A DNA stretch of 64,000 bases from contig MAAO01000006.1 in the NCBI GenBank assembly GCA_002163155.1, positions 1,178,001 to 1,242,000 on the forward strand, given 5' to 3'. This document shows, piece by piece, positions 9,325 through 18,454 of this stretch; position 1 is the stretch's first letter, and each line of letters opens with the position of its first letter. Below the pieces are notes generated by a model. That model was not told the DNA's origin. It worked only from the letters and a program-made list of their open reading frames with translations, and did no database searches. A program made the translations under genes and the position numbers. Source of the stretch: Halobacteriovorax marinus (GTDB lineage Bacteria > Bdellovibrionota > Bacteriovoracia > Bacteriovoracales > Bacteriovoracaceae).

Positions 9325-10429
9325 GTAGATAGACGACTTCAATGCCGCCATTTTTTATAAAAGTCTCTTGTAATACTTTTATCTTTTTTAATTTAGATTT
9401 TGCCCACCTAGGAAATATGAGGCCTATGGTCTCAACTCCTTCTAGCTTTCGCGCCTTTTCAATAATAGACATGACTAATTCCTCAAGAGGAACACTAATT
9501 TTAATTCTCTTTCCGTAGGGAGGATTCATTATTATTGAAGAGCTCTTAAACTCCTGATCAATCTTAAAGTAATCCATTGGACCTAGATGAGTAACTTCAC
9601 TATCTTTAGAGAGTTTCTTTAAATTGTCTTTGAGGGCAATCGTCGCGTGAGTTGAAGAGTCATTAATTACGTGGCTAGAAAAGAGTGTCTTTTCAATGAC
9701 GACTCTTTTTCTAAGCGGAAGCGTAATAAAGAACGGTGCGAATTGATAATCGAATAACCGGTGATTATTAAACTTATAAAATTCTAGCGCTTCACTAGTA
9801 AAGGTTCCTGTTCCGGCCATTGGGTCTAGTAAGGTATTTGACTTAGACTCAAGTGCTACGGAGTAAATAAGTGCCGCTGCAATACTTTCTCTGAGAGGGG
9901 CCACATCACTACTTAGCTTAAACCCTCTCTTATCTAATCTTTCTCCTGAGAGACTGAGCGATAGTGTGAGGTTGTCATTATAGATATCAATGTGAATCTT
10001 ATTTCTAATTTCTAAAAATTCTTTTGGTGCTTTCTTAGTACCGGTATTTCTTAGAGACTTAGTTAAGGCCTCTGTTGCGGTAAGTTTAATCCTAGTCGAA
10101 TTTATGAGTTTTGATTTTCTCGTGCTCACTGTAAGTACAGGAAATTCTCCTCTAATATAACTATGCCATTCTATTTTACTTAACTTTTGAAAGAGTTTTG
10201 GAAAATCCTTACAAGGAAATTCATCTACAGTTAAATAGGCCTGAGAAGGAATTTTAAGATAGGGGACTAGTGTACAGAAATCTGCTGTATCACAATCAAT
10301 ATATAATTTTCCCTTCTTTCTAGTCACTTCTGGCAAGTCACTCTCATTAATGAGTGACCATTTCTCTTTGAGTTCACTAAGAGCTAGGTCTTCTAGTCCG
10401 GGTAGTATTGTGAGGCTAAATTTTGTCAT
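9308..10429 (-). CDS. THUMP-type RNA methyltransferase (RlmL/Trm14-like)
   Basis: A class I SAM-dependent RNA methyltransferase, 373 residues from the ATG at 10429, which has GGAA upstream; an ATG five codons earlier lacks one. The N-terminal 170 residues match the layout of a ferredoxin-like plus THUMP RNA-binding module. RGFKLSSDVAPLRES (about 168-182) is the typical linker into the catalytic domain. LDPMAGTGTF (201-210) is the SAM-binding motif I and NPPYGKR (302-308) is the N-methylase motif IV. Relatives methylate guanine N2 in 23S rRNA or tRNA. Which base is modified here cannot be decided. It converges on the exported coiled-coil gene and is divergent from the PAP2 gene. Confidence 0.85.
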   Translation of the reverse strand: MTKFSLTILPGLEDLALSELKEKWSLINESDLPEVTRKKGKLYIDCDTADFCTLVPYLKIPSQAYLTVDEFPCKDFPKLFQKLSKIEWHSYIRGEFPVLTVSTRKSKLINSTRIKLTATEALTKSLRNTGTKKAPKEFLEIRNKIHIDIYNDNLTLSLSLSGERLDKRGFKLSSDVAPLRESIAAALIYSVALESKSNTLLDPMAGTGTFTSEALEFYKFNNHRLFDYQFAPFFITLPLRKRVVIEKTLFSSHVINDSSTHATIALKDNLKKLSKDSEVTHLGPMDYFKIDQEFKSSSIIMNPPYGKRIKISVPLEELVMSIIEKARKLEGVETIGLIFPRWAKSKLKKIKVLQETFIKNGGIEVVYLLIDLR

Positions 10430-10488
10430 ACAGGTTTCCAACATTGTGATATCATATATTTTTGTCCCTTACAAAGCTAGTAGAGATC

Positions 10489-11418
10489 ATGTTTGAGTAC
10501 AAATTACAAAGAAGTTGGGAGAAATACCAGGAAGACTTTGGTTTAGGAAGAATTTCTCTATTTGTGAGTTTCTTCAATCTCTTTATATTTCTCTATTCGC
10601 TACTCTTCTACGGAGAAATGAAACTTCTCTTCTTGGTTCCGATTCTTCTCACCTTTCTCTTTTCTTTCTTTGAGGGCACCATCATCTCTCTTTCTGATAA
10701 AGTAAAACTTATTCTAAATATTGCTTTTTTAGCTTTTATTATTCCGTTTAATTACGGCTTAACTGGAGTTATTGATGAACTCGGTCAGGGTCTTTATAGA
10801 TACGATGAGGTCTTTTCGAGGTTTGATCAAATGATTCTTGGAGCTCCTATCGCCAATCTCATTCAAGACTTCATGGGAGACTCTACTCTTGCGACTCTCT
10901 ACTATGACTGGATTCAAACTTCCTATATGTTCTTCTACTTCTTTCCTTTCTATGGAGTTTTTGTTTACTATGCTCGTTTAGAGAAATCTAAGAAGTATAA
11001 AATTGGAAGAATGTTTAGCTCTATTGGAATTTTCTTCTGTCTTAATTACTTTCTCTACTTAGTTGTGCCCGTGTCGGGACCACAATTTCATATCCCCTCG
11101 AGCTTTACGACTGATTTACCATTTTCTAGTTGGGGACTATTTTTAAACTCCCTTGTGCGAAACGGTCAACCTACTTATATTGATTGTTTTCCCAGTGGTC
11201 ACTTTGGAATCTCCCTGCTAGTGACTCTTTGGTTTCACAGAATGAAAACGCGCCACTTCTATGTTTCGCTCTTTATGACCACCAGTATAATGCTGGCAAC
11301 AGTCTCTCTTCGATATCACTACACATTAGATTTAATTTGCGCTATACCTCTCGTGTTATTTTGTTATAAGGTCTCGAGAATTATTATCCCTGTACCGGTT
11401 TATCGGAGAAAGAAATGA
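10489..11418 (+). CDS. PAP2-superfamily membrane enzyme with a sphingomyelin-synthase-like active site
   Basis: An integral membrane protein of 309 residues with about six hydrophobic segments, read from the ATG at 10489. The lipid phosphatase/phosphotransferase motifs are present: PSGH (235-238) and RYHYTLD (275-281), giving His238, His277 and Asp281. The HYTxD form is typical of the AUR1/sphingomyelin-synthase branch, which transfers lipid head groups. Ordinary PAP2 phosphatases have a longer spacing between the Arg and the His. It overlaps the RsmI-like gene by ATGA and stands at the head of the run leading to the mevalonate genes. Substrates could be sphingolipids, diacylglycerol or polyprenyl phosphates. 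Confidence 0.8.
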   Translation: MFEYKLQRSWEKYQEDFGLGRISLFVSFFNLFIFLYSLLFYGEMKLLFLVPILLTFLFSFFEGTIISLSDKVKLILNIAFLAFIIPFNYGLTGVIDELGQGLYRYDEVFSRFDQMILGAPIANLIQDFMGDSTLATLYYDWIQTSYMFFYFFPFYGVFVYYARLEKSKKYKIGRMFSSIGIFFCLNYFLYLVVPVSGPQFHIPSSFTTDLPFSSWGLFLNSLVRNGQPTYIDCFPSGHFGISLLVTLWFHRMKTRHFYVSLFMTTSIMLATVSLRYHYTLDLICAIPLVLFCYKVSRIIIPVPVYRRKK

Positions 11419-12113
11419 AAGGCACACTCACACTAATTCCAACTCCTATTGATGAAGAAAGTCCTCTTGAACAAACGGCGCTTGCTCTTTTAAAAGAAGC
11501 GACAATGGATCCAAAGAAGAATGTTTTCATCATTGAGGACTTAAAACCTGGAAGAAGACGTTGGATTCGCTTTGGACTTACTCGTGATCTAGTGGATGAC
11601 TTCATTCTCTTTAATGAACACACTAGAGCTAAAGAGCTGAGTCGCATTATTGAACTTTTACAATCTGGGGTTAATGCTTTCATTATGAGTGATGGTGGTC
11701 TGCCGGCCTTCTGTGATCCTGGTGTTGAGCTTGTAAAGGCCTGTCATAGAGCAAAAATAAAAGTCACAGCAACTCCTTTTGCCAATTCAATTTCTCTCGC
11801 CTTAGCGCTAAGTGGAATTGACCACTCAAAATTTAGTTTTGCTGGTTTCTTGCCTATTAAGTCTCCTGAACGTGATCTTGAATTAAAGAAAGTTCTTACA
11901 AGAAGAGAGACTGTTATTCTCATGGATACTCCCTATAGAATGAAGAAACTTCTAGAGGAAGTTTGTAGACTCAATCTTGGTAACGATGTCTTTCTAGCAA
12001 TGGATTTAAATAGTGCCAGTGAAGAGCTTCTCTACGGAAAAATAGGGCAAGTTATCAAAAATATTAAGGATTTTAAGCGTGAGTTTATACTGATCCTCTC
12101 TGCAACAAAATAG
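11415..12113 (+). CDS. RsmI-like SAM-dependent methyltransferase (tetrapyrrole methylase fold)
   Basis: A 232-residue protein of the family that contains RsmI, the 2-prime-O-methyltransferase of C1402 in 16S rRNA. The opening LTLIPTPI and the motif SDGGLPAFCDPG (92-103, equivalent to the SDAGTPxxxDPG loop of RsmI) define it. It is about 50 residues shorter than RsmI and lacks its C-terminal extension, so it may be the divergent short paralogue found beside RsmI in some bacteria. The start overlaps the stop of the PAP2 gene. The isomerase gene follows after 33 bases. The exact substrate is unknown. Confidence 0.8.
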   Translation: MKGTLTLIPTPIDEESPLEQTALALLKEATMDPKKNVFIIEDLKPGRRRWIRFGLTRDLVDDFILFNEHTRAKELSRIIELLQSGVNAFIMSDGGLPAFCDPGVELVKACHRAKIKVTATPFANSISLALALSGIDHSKFSFAGFLPIKSPERDLELKKVLTRRETVILMDTPYRMKKLLEEVCRLNLGNDVFLAMDLNSASEELLYGKIGQVIKNIKDFKREFILILSATK

Positions 12114-12145
12114 ACACTTCTAGTCATTAATGCTATTTACCCTAA

Positions 12146-13144
12146 ATGGGAAATATATCTGATCGTAAATTTGAACATATTCAATTGGCCACCGCTGCGC
12201 AAACTGGCGTGGGTGAGCTGAATCAATTCTTTGATTATGAGCCACTCTTTAGTGCTCATCCAGACTCAGTTGATCTAAGTCTTACATTTCTCGGCAAGAA
12301 AATGCAGGCCCCTCTGTGGGTATCAAGCATGACTGGTGGTACGGGTCCTGCGAAAATTATTAATCAAAATTTGGCCCTTGTAACTAAAGAGTTTGGACTG
12401 GGCATGGCGCTTGGTTCTTGTAGACCTTTATTAGACGGTTCTAAGGACTTTTCTGACTTTGATCTACGTCCCATCATCGGAGATGATTTACCATTTTGGG
12501 CCAATTTAGGCATAGCTCAATTGGAAGAATTAATTGATGAAGGCAAGTTAGATAGTGTGAAAGAAATGCTTTCGAGACTCCAGGCCGATGGACTGATCAT
12601 CCATCTCAACCCGCTACAAGAATGGTATCAACCAGAAGGGGATCGCTACAAACGAAGTCCTCTGGAAACTATTGAAACTATCCTAGCTTCTGAGATTCCT
12701 GTGATTGTTAAAGAAGTGGGTCAGGGCATGGGTCCTAGGTCACTAAAAAAGCTTTTAGAGATGCCTTTAAAAGGGCTAGAATTAGCGAGTTTTGGGGGCA
12801 CAAACTTCTCTAAGTTAGAGAAATTACGTGAAAAAGAGCTAGATCTTTCTAAACCAATTGATTTGATGTTTGTTGGACATAGTGCGCTAGAGATGGTAAA
12901 TCAAATCAACCTTTTAAAGACTGAATTAGGCTCAAATATCCTATGTGAAAATATCATTATTTCTGGTGGTATCCAAGATTCGTTATATGGCCATTGGTTA
13001 AGCGAAAGGTGCCAGTTAACAAACGTTGTCGGCCGCGCTAAGGGCTACTTAGATCATGCAAGCTCAATTGATGATTTAAGGAAATTTGTAACCGGACAAA
13101 TTGAGACTTTAAAAATGGCAAAGAGCTTTTTAAAAGCTAAGTAA
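12146..13144 (+). CDS. fni: Isopentenyl-diphosphate isomerase, type 2 (FMN-dependent)
   Basis: Interconverts isopentenyl and dimethylallyl diphosphate using reduced FMN. The 332-residue length and the opening SDRKFEHIQLA (the R-K-x-x-H-I substrate-binding pattern) are typical. The flavin and phosphate loops WVSSMTGGTG (59-68) and ISGGIQD are present, along with GTNFSKLE. It is the first recognisable gene of the mevalonate block, 11 bases ahead of HMG-CoA reductase. Type 2 isomerase is the form usually found with mevalonate genes in bacteria, which supports the operon reading. Confidence 0.93.
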   Translation: MGNISDRKFEHIQLATAAQTGVGELNQFFDYEPLFSAHPDSVDLSLTFLGKKMQAPLWVSSMTGGTGPAKIINQNLALVTKEFGLGMALGSCRPLLDGSKDFSDFDLRPIIGDDLPFWANLGIAQLEELIDEGKLDSVKEMLSRLQADGLIIHLNPLQEWYQPEGDRYKRSPLETIETILASEIPVIVKEVGQGMGPRSLKKLLEMPLKGLELASFGGTNFSKLEKLREKELDLSKPIDLMFVGHSALEMVNQINLLKTELGSNILCENIIISGGIQDSLYGHWLSERCQLTNVVGRAKGYLDHASSIDDLRKFVTGQIETLKMAKSFLKAK

Positions 13145-13154
13145 GGGGCCACAA

Positions 13155-14477
13155 TTGAATATAATCAGCGGTTTTTCAAAGCTTACTAAATTAGAGAAAA
13201 TAAATTATCTCGTAGAGAACTATTTAAACGGTAGTTCTTTTTCAAAAGAGAAGATTCAAAGCTTTTGGCATGACAATCAGTCTGAACAAAAAGTCTTTGA
13301 TGATTTTTCAGAAAACACAGTCACAAATTACTTCTCACCTTACGGTGTTGTTCCTAATTTTCTTTTAAATGACAATCTTCTTTGCGTGCCAATGGTGATT
13401 GAAGAAAGTTCTGTCGTTGCTGCTAGTGCCAAGGCCGCAAAGTTTTGGTTAGAGCGCGGTGGATTTAAGGCAGAAGTTGTCTCCACAACTAAAGTCGGAC
13501 AAGTTCATTTTATTTGGAAGGGAAGTTCTGACAAAATAATAGAATTTTTTGAAGCGCAAAGAGAGAACTTATTAAGTGAAGTGACTCCTCTTGTGCAAAA
13601 TATGGAAAAAAGAGGTGGCGGTGTAAAGTCACTTTCAATTAAAGATTGTACGGATGTTGAAGAAGGTTATTACCAACTTCACGGTGAGTTTGAAACTTGT
13701 GATGCCATGGGTGCCAATTTCATCAATAGTGTTTTAGAAGCTTTTGGAAAGAAGTGGGAAGAGGTTGTTTCTTCCGAGCAAACTTTCTCAAAAGTTGAAA
13801 GAGAAATACAAATTGTTATGTGCATACTTTCTAACTACACACCTGACTGTTTGGTCAAGGCATGGGTAGAGTGTGATGTCGCTGATCTCGAAGAGAATGG
13901 TCTAGGAATGTCTGCAGAGGAATTTGCAGAGAAATTTTCTAGAGCAGTGAGAATTGCAAAAAATGATGTGAATAGAGCAGTGACTCACAACAAGGGCATT
14001 TTCAATGGTATCGACGCTGTCGTCTTGGCCACTGGAAATGACTTTAGAGCAATAGAGGCCTGCGGACATGCTTATGCTGCAAGATCAGGTCAGTATAGAA
14101 GTCTAAGTACTTGCCAAGTTGAAAATGGAAAATTTAAATTTGAATTAGAAATTCCCCTTGCTCTTGGAACTGTTGGAGGATTAACTTCTCTACACCCAAT
14201 GGCAAAAATTTCTCTAGATATGTTAGGTCATCCAAAAGCCAATGAGCTTATGATGATTACTGCCGCATTAGGTTTGGCCCAAAATTTTGGTGCCGTAAGA
14301 TCTCTTGTGACTACAGGAATTCAAAAAGGGCATATGAAAATGCACCTCATGAATATATTGAACCACCTTGAAGCTAATGACGAAGAGAGAGAGAAGACTA
14401 AAGTTCAGTTTACTGACCAAATTATCTCCTTCAATGCTGTTCGTGACTTTGTTTCAGGTCTAAGGAATTATCAGTGA
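13155..14477 (+). CDS. mvaA: Hydroxymethylglutaryl-CoA reductase, class II
   Basis: Reduces HMG-CoA to mevalonate, the committed step of the pathway. The soluble 440-residue form without membrane anchor is the bacterial class II type. Catalytic residues can be picked out: a Glu in VIEESSVVAA (81-90), Lys281 in THNKGIFNG, Asp297 in TGNDFRAIEA and His394 in QKGHMKMH. The DAMGANFIN motif is at 183-191 and the LGTVGG loop near 338-343. The start is TTG with AAGGGG upstream; no ATG lies near. The stop overlaps the GTG start of the next gene (GTGA). Confidence 0.95.
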   Translation: MNIISGFSKLTKLEKINYLVENYLNGSSFSKEKIQSFWHDNQSEQKVFDDFSENTVTNYFSPYGVVPNFLLNDNLLCVPMVIEESSVVAASAKAAKFWLERGGFKAEVVSTTKVGQVHFIWKGSSDKIIEFFEAQRENLLSEVTPLVQNMEKRGGGVKSLSIKDCTDVEEGYYQLHGEFETCDAMGANFINSVLEAFGKKWEEVVSSEQTFSKVEREIQIVMCILSNYTPDCLVKAWVECDVADLEENGLGMSAEEFAEKFSRAVRIAKNDVNRAVTHNKGIFNGIDAVVLATGNDFRAIEACGHAYAARSGQYRSLSTCQVENGKFKFELEIPLALGTVGGLTSLHPMAKISLDMLGHPKANELMMITAALGLAQNFGAVRSLVTTGIQKGHMKMHLMNILNHLEANDEEREKTKVQFTDQIISFNAVRDFVSGLRNYQ

Positions 14478-15508
14478 TCAACGAAAATATAGTCCCTACA
14501 TATATAAGTAACCTACAAGCTAATATAGAAGTGAAAGCTCAGAAGAATGATCATTTCTTCTATGGCCATGGAAAGTTACTACTTACAGGTGAATACTTTG
14601 TTTTAGACGGAGCCAAGTCTCTCGCGCTACCAACAACTGTTGGACAATCATTAAGTGTTAAGTACTCACCATCATTTTCCCCAAAACTTTATTGGAAGAG
14701 TTTTGATGTTCAAGGAAAACTTTGGTTTGAGACTACTTTTGAATTTTGGACTTTTGAAATCTTAAGTGAAGCACCGAGACCTGAAGAATTTGTACTGCAA
14801 AAAATTCTTAGACAAGCTAGAAAACAAAATCCTCATTTCTTAAGAGATGAGATGGATGTACACGTTGAGACAAACTTAGGTTTCCCTCTGGATTGGGGAC
14901 TAGGTTCAAGTTCTACTCTTGTACATAATATGGCACAATGGGCCTACGTAAGCCCATTTGAGCTCCAATTTGAGACCTATGGTGGTTCTGGTTATGACGT
15001 GGCCTGTGCACAGTCCGAAGGTCCAATTTTCTATTCAAGAAGAGCACAGGGACCGAATTGGTCACCAACAATATTTAATCCTAGTTACAAAGAAAACCTC
15101 TACTTCGTTTATAGAGGTAATAAACAAAACTCTAGAGCAGCGGTAGAATATTATAATTCACTTAGACCTGTTGATCCGGGGATAATTTTAAGTATCTCTG
15201 ATATTACACAAGATATATCTACTGCCACTACACTAAAAGAATTTGAATTTCTTATTGGAGCACACGAGAAAATAGTTTCGGGTGCACTAGATCTAAGAAG
15301 AGTAAAAGATGAAGCTTTCAGTGATTTCTGGGGAGAAGTTAAATCTCTTGGAGCCTGGGGCGGAGACTTTGTTCTCGTTTCTAGTTGTGAATCAGAAGAA
15401 GTCACTAGAAATTACTTTAAGAAGAAGGGATACGAGGTATTTATCCCTTATAATGAACTTATTTTAGGCGCAAAGGCACAAGATTTAAATAATGAACTCT
15501 TACATTAA
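14474..15508 (+). CDS. GYDIA-type GHMP kinase, probable mevalonate-pathway kinase
   Basis: A 344-residue small-molecule kinase of the GHMP fold. Motif 1 is GKLLLTGEYFVLDGA (33-47), the ATP loop is WGLGSSSTL (141-149) and the name-giving motif appears as SGYDVACA (172-179). This subfamily lies beside HMG-CoA reductase in Bacteroidota. Because mevalonate kinase and the decarboxylase are encoded next door, this is the natural candidate for the phosphomevalonate kinase step. That function is inferred from context and not shown by the sequence. Start is GTG, overlapping the mvaA stop, with AAGGAA seven bases upstream. It overlaps mvaD by 17 bases. Confidence 0.85.
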   Translation: MINENIVPTYISNLQANIEVKAQKNDHFFYGHGKLLLTGEYFVLDGAKSLALPTTVGQSLSVKYSPSFSPKLYWKSFDVQGKLWFETTFEFWTFEILSEAPRPEEFVLQKILRQARKQNPHFLRDEMDVHVETNLGFPLDWGLGSSSTLVHNMAQWAYVSPFELQFETYGGSGYDVACAQSEGPIFYSRRAQGPNWSPTIFNPSYKENLYFVYRGNKQNSRAAVEYYNSLRPVDPGIILSISDITQDISTATTLKEFEFLIGAHEKIVSGALDLRRVKDEAFSDFWGEVKSLGAWGGDFVLVSSCESEEVTRNYFKKKGYEVFIPYNELILGAKAQDLNNELLH

Positions 15509-16580
15509 GAAATATAAGTTAAAAGATATTGTTGAAGAATCGGGTCGTATTTCTTGGGTTTCTCCCTCAAATATCGCCTTAATCAAATATTGGGGTAAGC
15601 ATGGCAATCAACTGCCATCTAATCCTTCAATAAGTTTTACCCTTAATGATTCAAAAACGACCATGGATTTTTCATGGTCGAAGAAATCTACTGTAGACGA
15701 TTCTATCGTCTTAGATTTCTATTTTGAAAATAAGAAGAACGAGCCATTTGCACAAAAAATTCTCACATTTCTTGAAAGAAATATTGAACTCTTTCCTTTT
15801 TTTAAAACTCTAAGTTTAGAAATTGAATCTACTAACTCTTTTCCTCATTCAGCAGGAATTGCTTCAAGTGCATCAAGCATGAGTGCTCTAGCTCTGGGCC
15901 TTTGTACAGTTGAAAATGAAGCTTACGACTTAGGTATGAGTGAAAGTGAAATAAACGATAAAGCTTCATTTGTTGCCAGACTTGCTTCAGGAAGCGCTTG
16001 TCGTTCAGTATATGGAAAAGTTGTAAGTTGGGGACACTCTGAACACGAGCTCATCAATTCAACAAATGAGACTTCAAGTATAGTCCTTGAACTTGATGAA
16101 ATCTTTTCTACTTATAGAGACTCTATTCTCATTGTGGATTCTGCTGTAAAGCCTGTGAGCTCAAGAGCGGGACATGCACTTATGAATAACCATCCTTTTA
16201 AGGATGTTCGTTTTAAAAATGCTAAAGAGCAAATGATGAAACTTGTGGACTCTATGATTAAGGGAGACTTAGAAAGTTTCTGTAAAATTGTAGAGACTGA
16301 GGCCCTTGAATTACATGGCCTGATGATGAATTCAGATCCTAGTTTTATTCTTATGAAACCTGCGACACTTTCTATCATCGAGAGAATAAGATCCTTTAGA
16401 GATAGTTCTAAACTCCCCATTTGTTTTACTTTAGACGCTGGGCCTAATGTCCATCTACTTTATCCTGACAATATTAAAGAAGAAGTGATGTCTTTTATTA
16501 AGAGCGATCTTCTACCTTTCACTCAAAATGATCTCGTCATTCATGACTTTGTTGGATCTGGGCCAGAAAGGTATTTATAA
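15492..16580 (+). CDS. mvaD: Diphosphomevalonate decarboxylase
   Basis: ATP-dependent decarboxylation of mevalonate diphosphate to isopentenyl diphosphate. The signature NIALIKYWGK lies at residues 27-36, followed by NPSISFTLNDSKTT. The Ser-rich phosphate loop SAGIASSASSMSAL and the RLASGSACRS motif are clear. At 362 residues it is a little longer than the usual 320-340, mainly at the N-terminus. The start lies inside the end of the GHMP kinase gene. The stop is one base before the ATG of mevalonate kinase. Confidence 0.93.
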   Translation: MNSYIKKYKLKDIVEESGRISWVSPSNIALIKYWGKHGNQLPSNPSISFTLNDSKTTMDFSWSKKSTVDDSIVLDFYFENKKNEPFAQKILTFLERNIELFPFFKTLSLEIESTNSFPHSAGIASSASSMSALALGLCTVENEAYDLGMSESEINDKASFVARLASGSACRSVYGKVVSWGHSEHELINSTNETSSIVLELDEIFSTYRDSILIVDSAVKPVSSRAGHALMNNHPFKDVRFKNAKEQMMKLVDSMIKGDLESFCKIVETEALELHGLMMNSDPSFILMKPATLSIIERIRSFRDSSKLPICFTLDAGPNVHLLYPDNIKEEVMSFIKSDLLPFTQNDLVIHDFVGSGPERYL

Positions 16581-16581
16581 A

Positions 16582-17484
16582 ATGGATTCTTTTTACTCTA
16601 AGGTTCTCCTATTTGGAGAATATTCTATTATTAGAAATTCAATGGCGCTTGCGGTTCCTTATTCTTTATTTGAAGGGAAATTAACATTTCCTAGAGATAA
16701 GAACTTTAGAATTGATAGTGAACTTAAAGCTTTCGCGCAATATTTAAAAAATCTTGATGCTAAAGAAGAGCTTCTTTGTGAAATGGACTTATCGAGTTTT
16801 GAATTTGATATAGGGCAAGGAATCTTCTTTGATTCCTCTATTCCTCAAGGTTATGGAGTAGGGAGTTCTGGAGCAGTTGTTGCTGCAGTTTTTAAGAATT
16901 ATCAAACAAAAGAATTTGATATAGAAAAATCTCTTCCATTTTTAAAGAATACTTTCGCACAACTTGAATCACACTTTCACGGTTCAAGTAGTGGAATGGA
17001 TCCGCTTATAAGCTATTTAAATAGTCCGCTGCTTATCAACGGCAGTAATGACTACCGGCAAGTAGAGATTCCGAAGAGTGAAGGTGAGGGCGCAATATTT
17101 TTGTTAAATACAGGAAGGTCTAGAAGAACTGAACCTTTGGTTAATCTATTCTTAGAAAAATGTAAGACAGAACATTTCTCCAACCTATGTGACAATGTCT
17201 TAGCTCCTATCACTGATAATTGTATCAACGCTTTCTTATCAGGTGATAAGGATAGTTTATTTGAATTCTTTAGAGAACTTTCTGACTTTCAATTCAGACA
17301 TTTCGGTCCAATGATACCAAAACTCTACAACGAACTTTGGGAAAATGGACTTAAGTATGAGAATTTCTATCTGAAGTTATGTGGCGCTGGTGGTGGTGGT
17401 TTTCTGCTTGGAATGACTAAGAACTTAAAAGAGGCCATGGTAGATTTAAGTCCCTACGAGATTAGACCTCTTTTTAAATTTTAA
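16582..17484 (+). CDS. mvaK1: Mevalonate kinase
   Basis: GHMP kinase of 300 residues that should phosphorylate mevalonate. Motif 1 is KVLLFGEYSI (7-16), the ATP loop is PQGYGVGSSGAVVAA, and the mevalonate-kinase pattern HFHGSSSGMDP carries the conserved Asp. Motif 3 is LCGAGGGGFLLG near the end. I chose the ATG at 16582, directly after the mvaD stop; an upstream in-frame GTG/ATG at 16528 would lie inside mvaD. AGAAAGG upstream may serve as the ribosome binding site. It is the last gene of the run and ends 4 bases into the convergent crotonase-fold gene. Confidence 0.88.
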   Translation: MDSFYSKVLLFGEYSIIRNSMALAVPYSLFEGKLTFPRDKNFRIDSELKAFAQYLKNLDAKEELLCEMDLSSFEFDIGQGIFFDSSIPQGYGVGSSGAVVAAVFKNYQTKEFDIEKSLPFLKNTFAQLESHFHGSSSGMDPLISYLNSPLLINGSNDYRQVEIPKSEGEGAIFLLNTGRSRRTEPLVNLFLEKCKTEHFSNLCDNVLAPITDNCINAFLSGDKDSLFEFFRELSDFQFRHFGPMIPKLYNELWENGLKYENFYLKLCGAGGGGFLLGMTKNLKEAMVDLSPYEIRPLFKF

Positions 17485-18308
17485 TTACTCAACTGTTGTT
17501 CTCTTTCTACTTTTAGTTTTGAGGAGAGTTCTTTGGCTGTAGTACACTGAGCTTCACTTCCAAACTTTGCAATTTCTCTCCAATCATTAGTACACATTCC
17601 GGCAAGGCTAAATGTCTTCTCCCACTCTAGTGTTTTATCTAGCTTTTCCATAATAGGCTCAAGTAAACTTCTCTTGGCCTGAATTCTAGGAATATCTGGT
17701 TGGTTGGAAATAGTTTGCAGGTAAGAGCTTGCAGTGGATTCTTCTTTGTAGCTCTCAAGGATAATATTGTTATTTAAAAGCTCAGTCGCATTAAGTTTCT
17801 TTGAAGCAAGTAGCCATTGTCTAACGGCTCCATTGCTAAATAAAGCACTTGTAAATCCAATTCCACCACAGCTTGGGACAATACCTTTTTGCAAGTGATT
17901 GAAGTGCATTTCAGCTTCATGGTTGGCTATTCTAATATCTGCACCCATAGCAAGTTCAAGTCCAAGTCCTTTAGCGCCATTTTTTAAATCTACAATAATG
18001 GTTTGAGGAAGATAGAACATGCTATAAACAAGTTTTTGAAGTTTTTCGAAATTCTTTTGTTTCTTCTCGTCACTCCAGGTTGAAAATTCTTCGTCATCAA
18101 GACCTTTACAAAAGTAATCACCACGACCTGTAAAGAGAATGGTTTTTATTTCTATATGGGTAGAAACCCAAGTAAAAAGAGTCTCTAACTCAAAGATCAT
18201 CTCTGTATTAATTGCATTTTGAATCTCGGGACGATTTAACTCGACGACAATGGAGCGGGTTTCTTTGCTTAAACTGACACTAAGTGTGTTGTAGTTGAAG
18301 AGTGACAT
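17481..18308 (-). CDS. Enoyl-CoA hydratase/isomerase family protein
   Basis: A 275-residue crotonase-fold protein. The oxyanion-hole segments are recognisable as FTGRGDYFCKGLD (first loop) and NGAKGLGLELAMGADIRIA (second loop). The expected catalytic Glu region is divergent (LQKGIVPSCGG), so hydratase activity cannot be assumed; isomerase, hydrolase or lyase activity is possible. It is transcribed toward the mevalonate block and overlaps its end by 4 bases. It follows the FecR-like gene on the same strand after a gap of about 150 bases. A role in fatty acid or branched-chain acyl-CoA metabolism is likely but unproven. Confidence 0.85.
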   Translation of the reverse strand: MSLFNYNTLSVSLSKETRSIVVELNRPEIQNAINTEMIFELETLFTWVSTHIEIKTILFTGRGDYFCKGLDDEEFSTWSDEKKQKNFEKLQKLVYSMFYLPQTIIVDLKNGAKGLGLELAMGADIRIANHEAEMHFNHLQKGIVPSCGGIGFTSALFSNGAVRQWLLASKKLNATELLNNNIILESYKEESTASSYLQTISNQPDIPRIQAKRSLLEPIMEKLDKTLEWEKTFSLAGMCTNDWREIAKFGSEAQCTTAKELSSKLKVEREQQLSN

Positions 18309-18454
18309 TTTACCTTCCTTGGTACTTTAAAGAATCGATCCTTGATTCCACTTCTAAATTTTTTCAATTTCTCGAAACTCTGTCAAAAAAAAAGTGGCAA
18401 TAGGACCAAGTAAATAAATATATTTTGTAATTTCAGTTGCTTGGAAGTCTTAAT

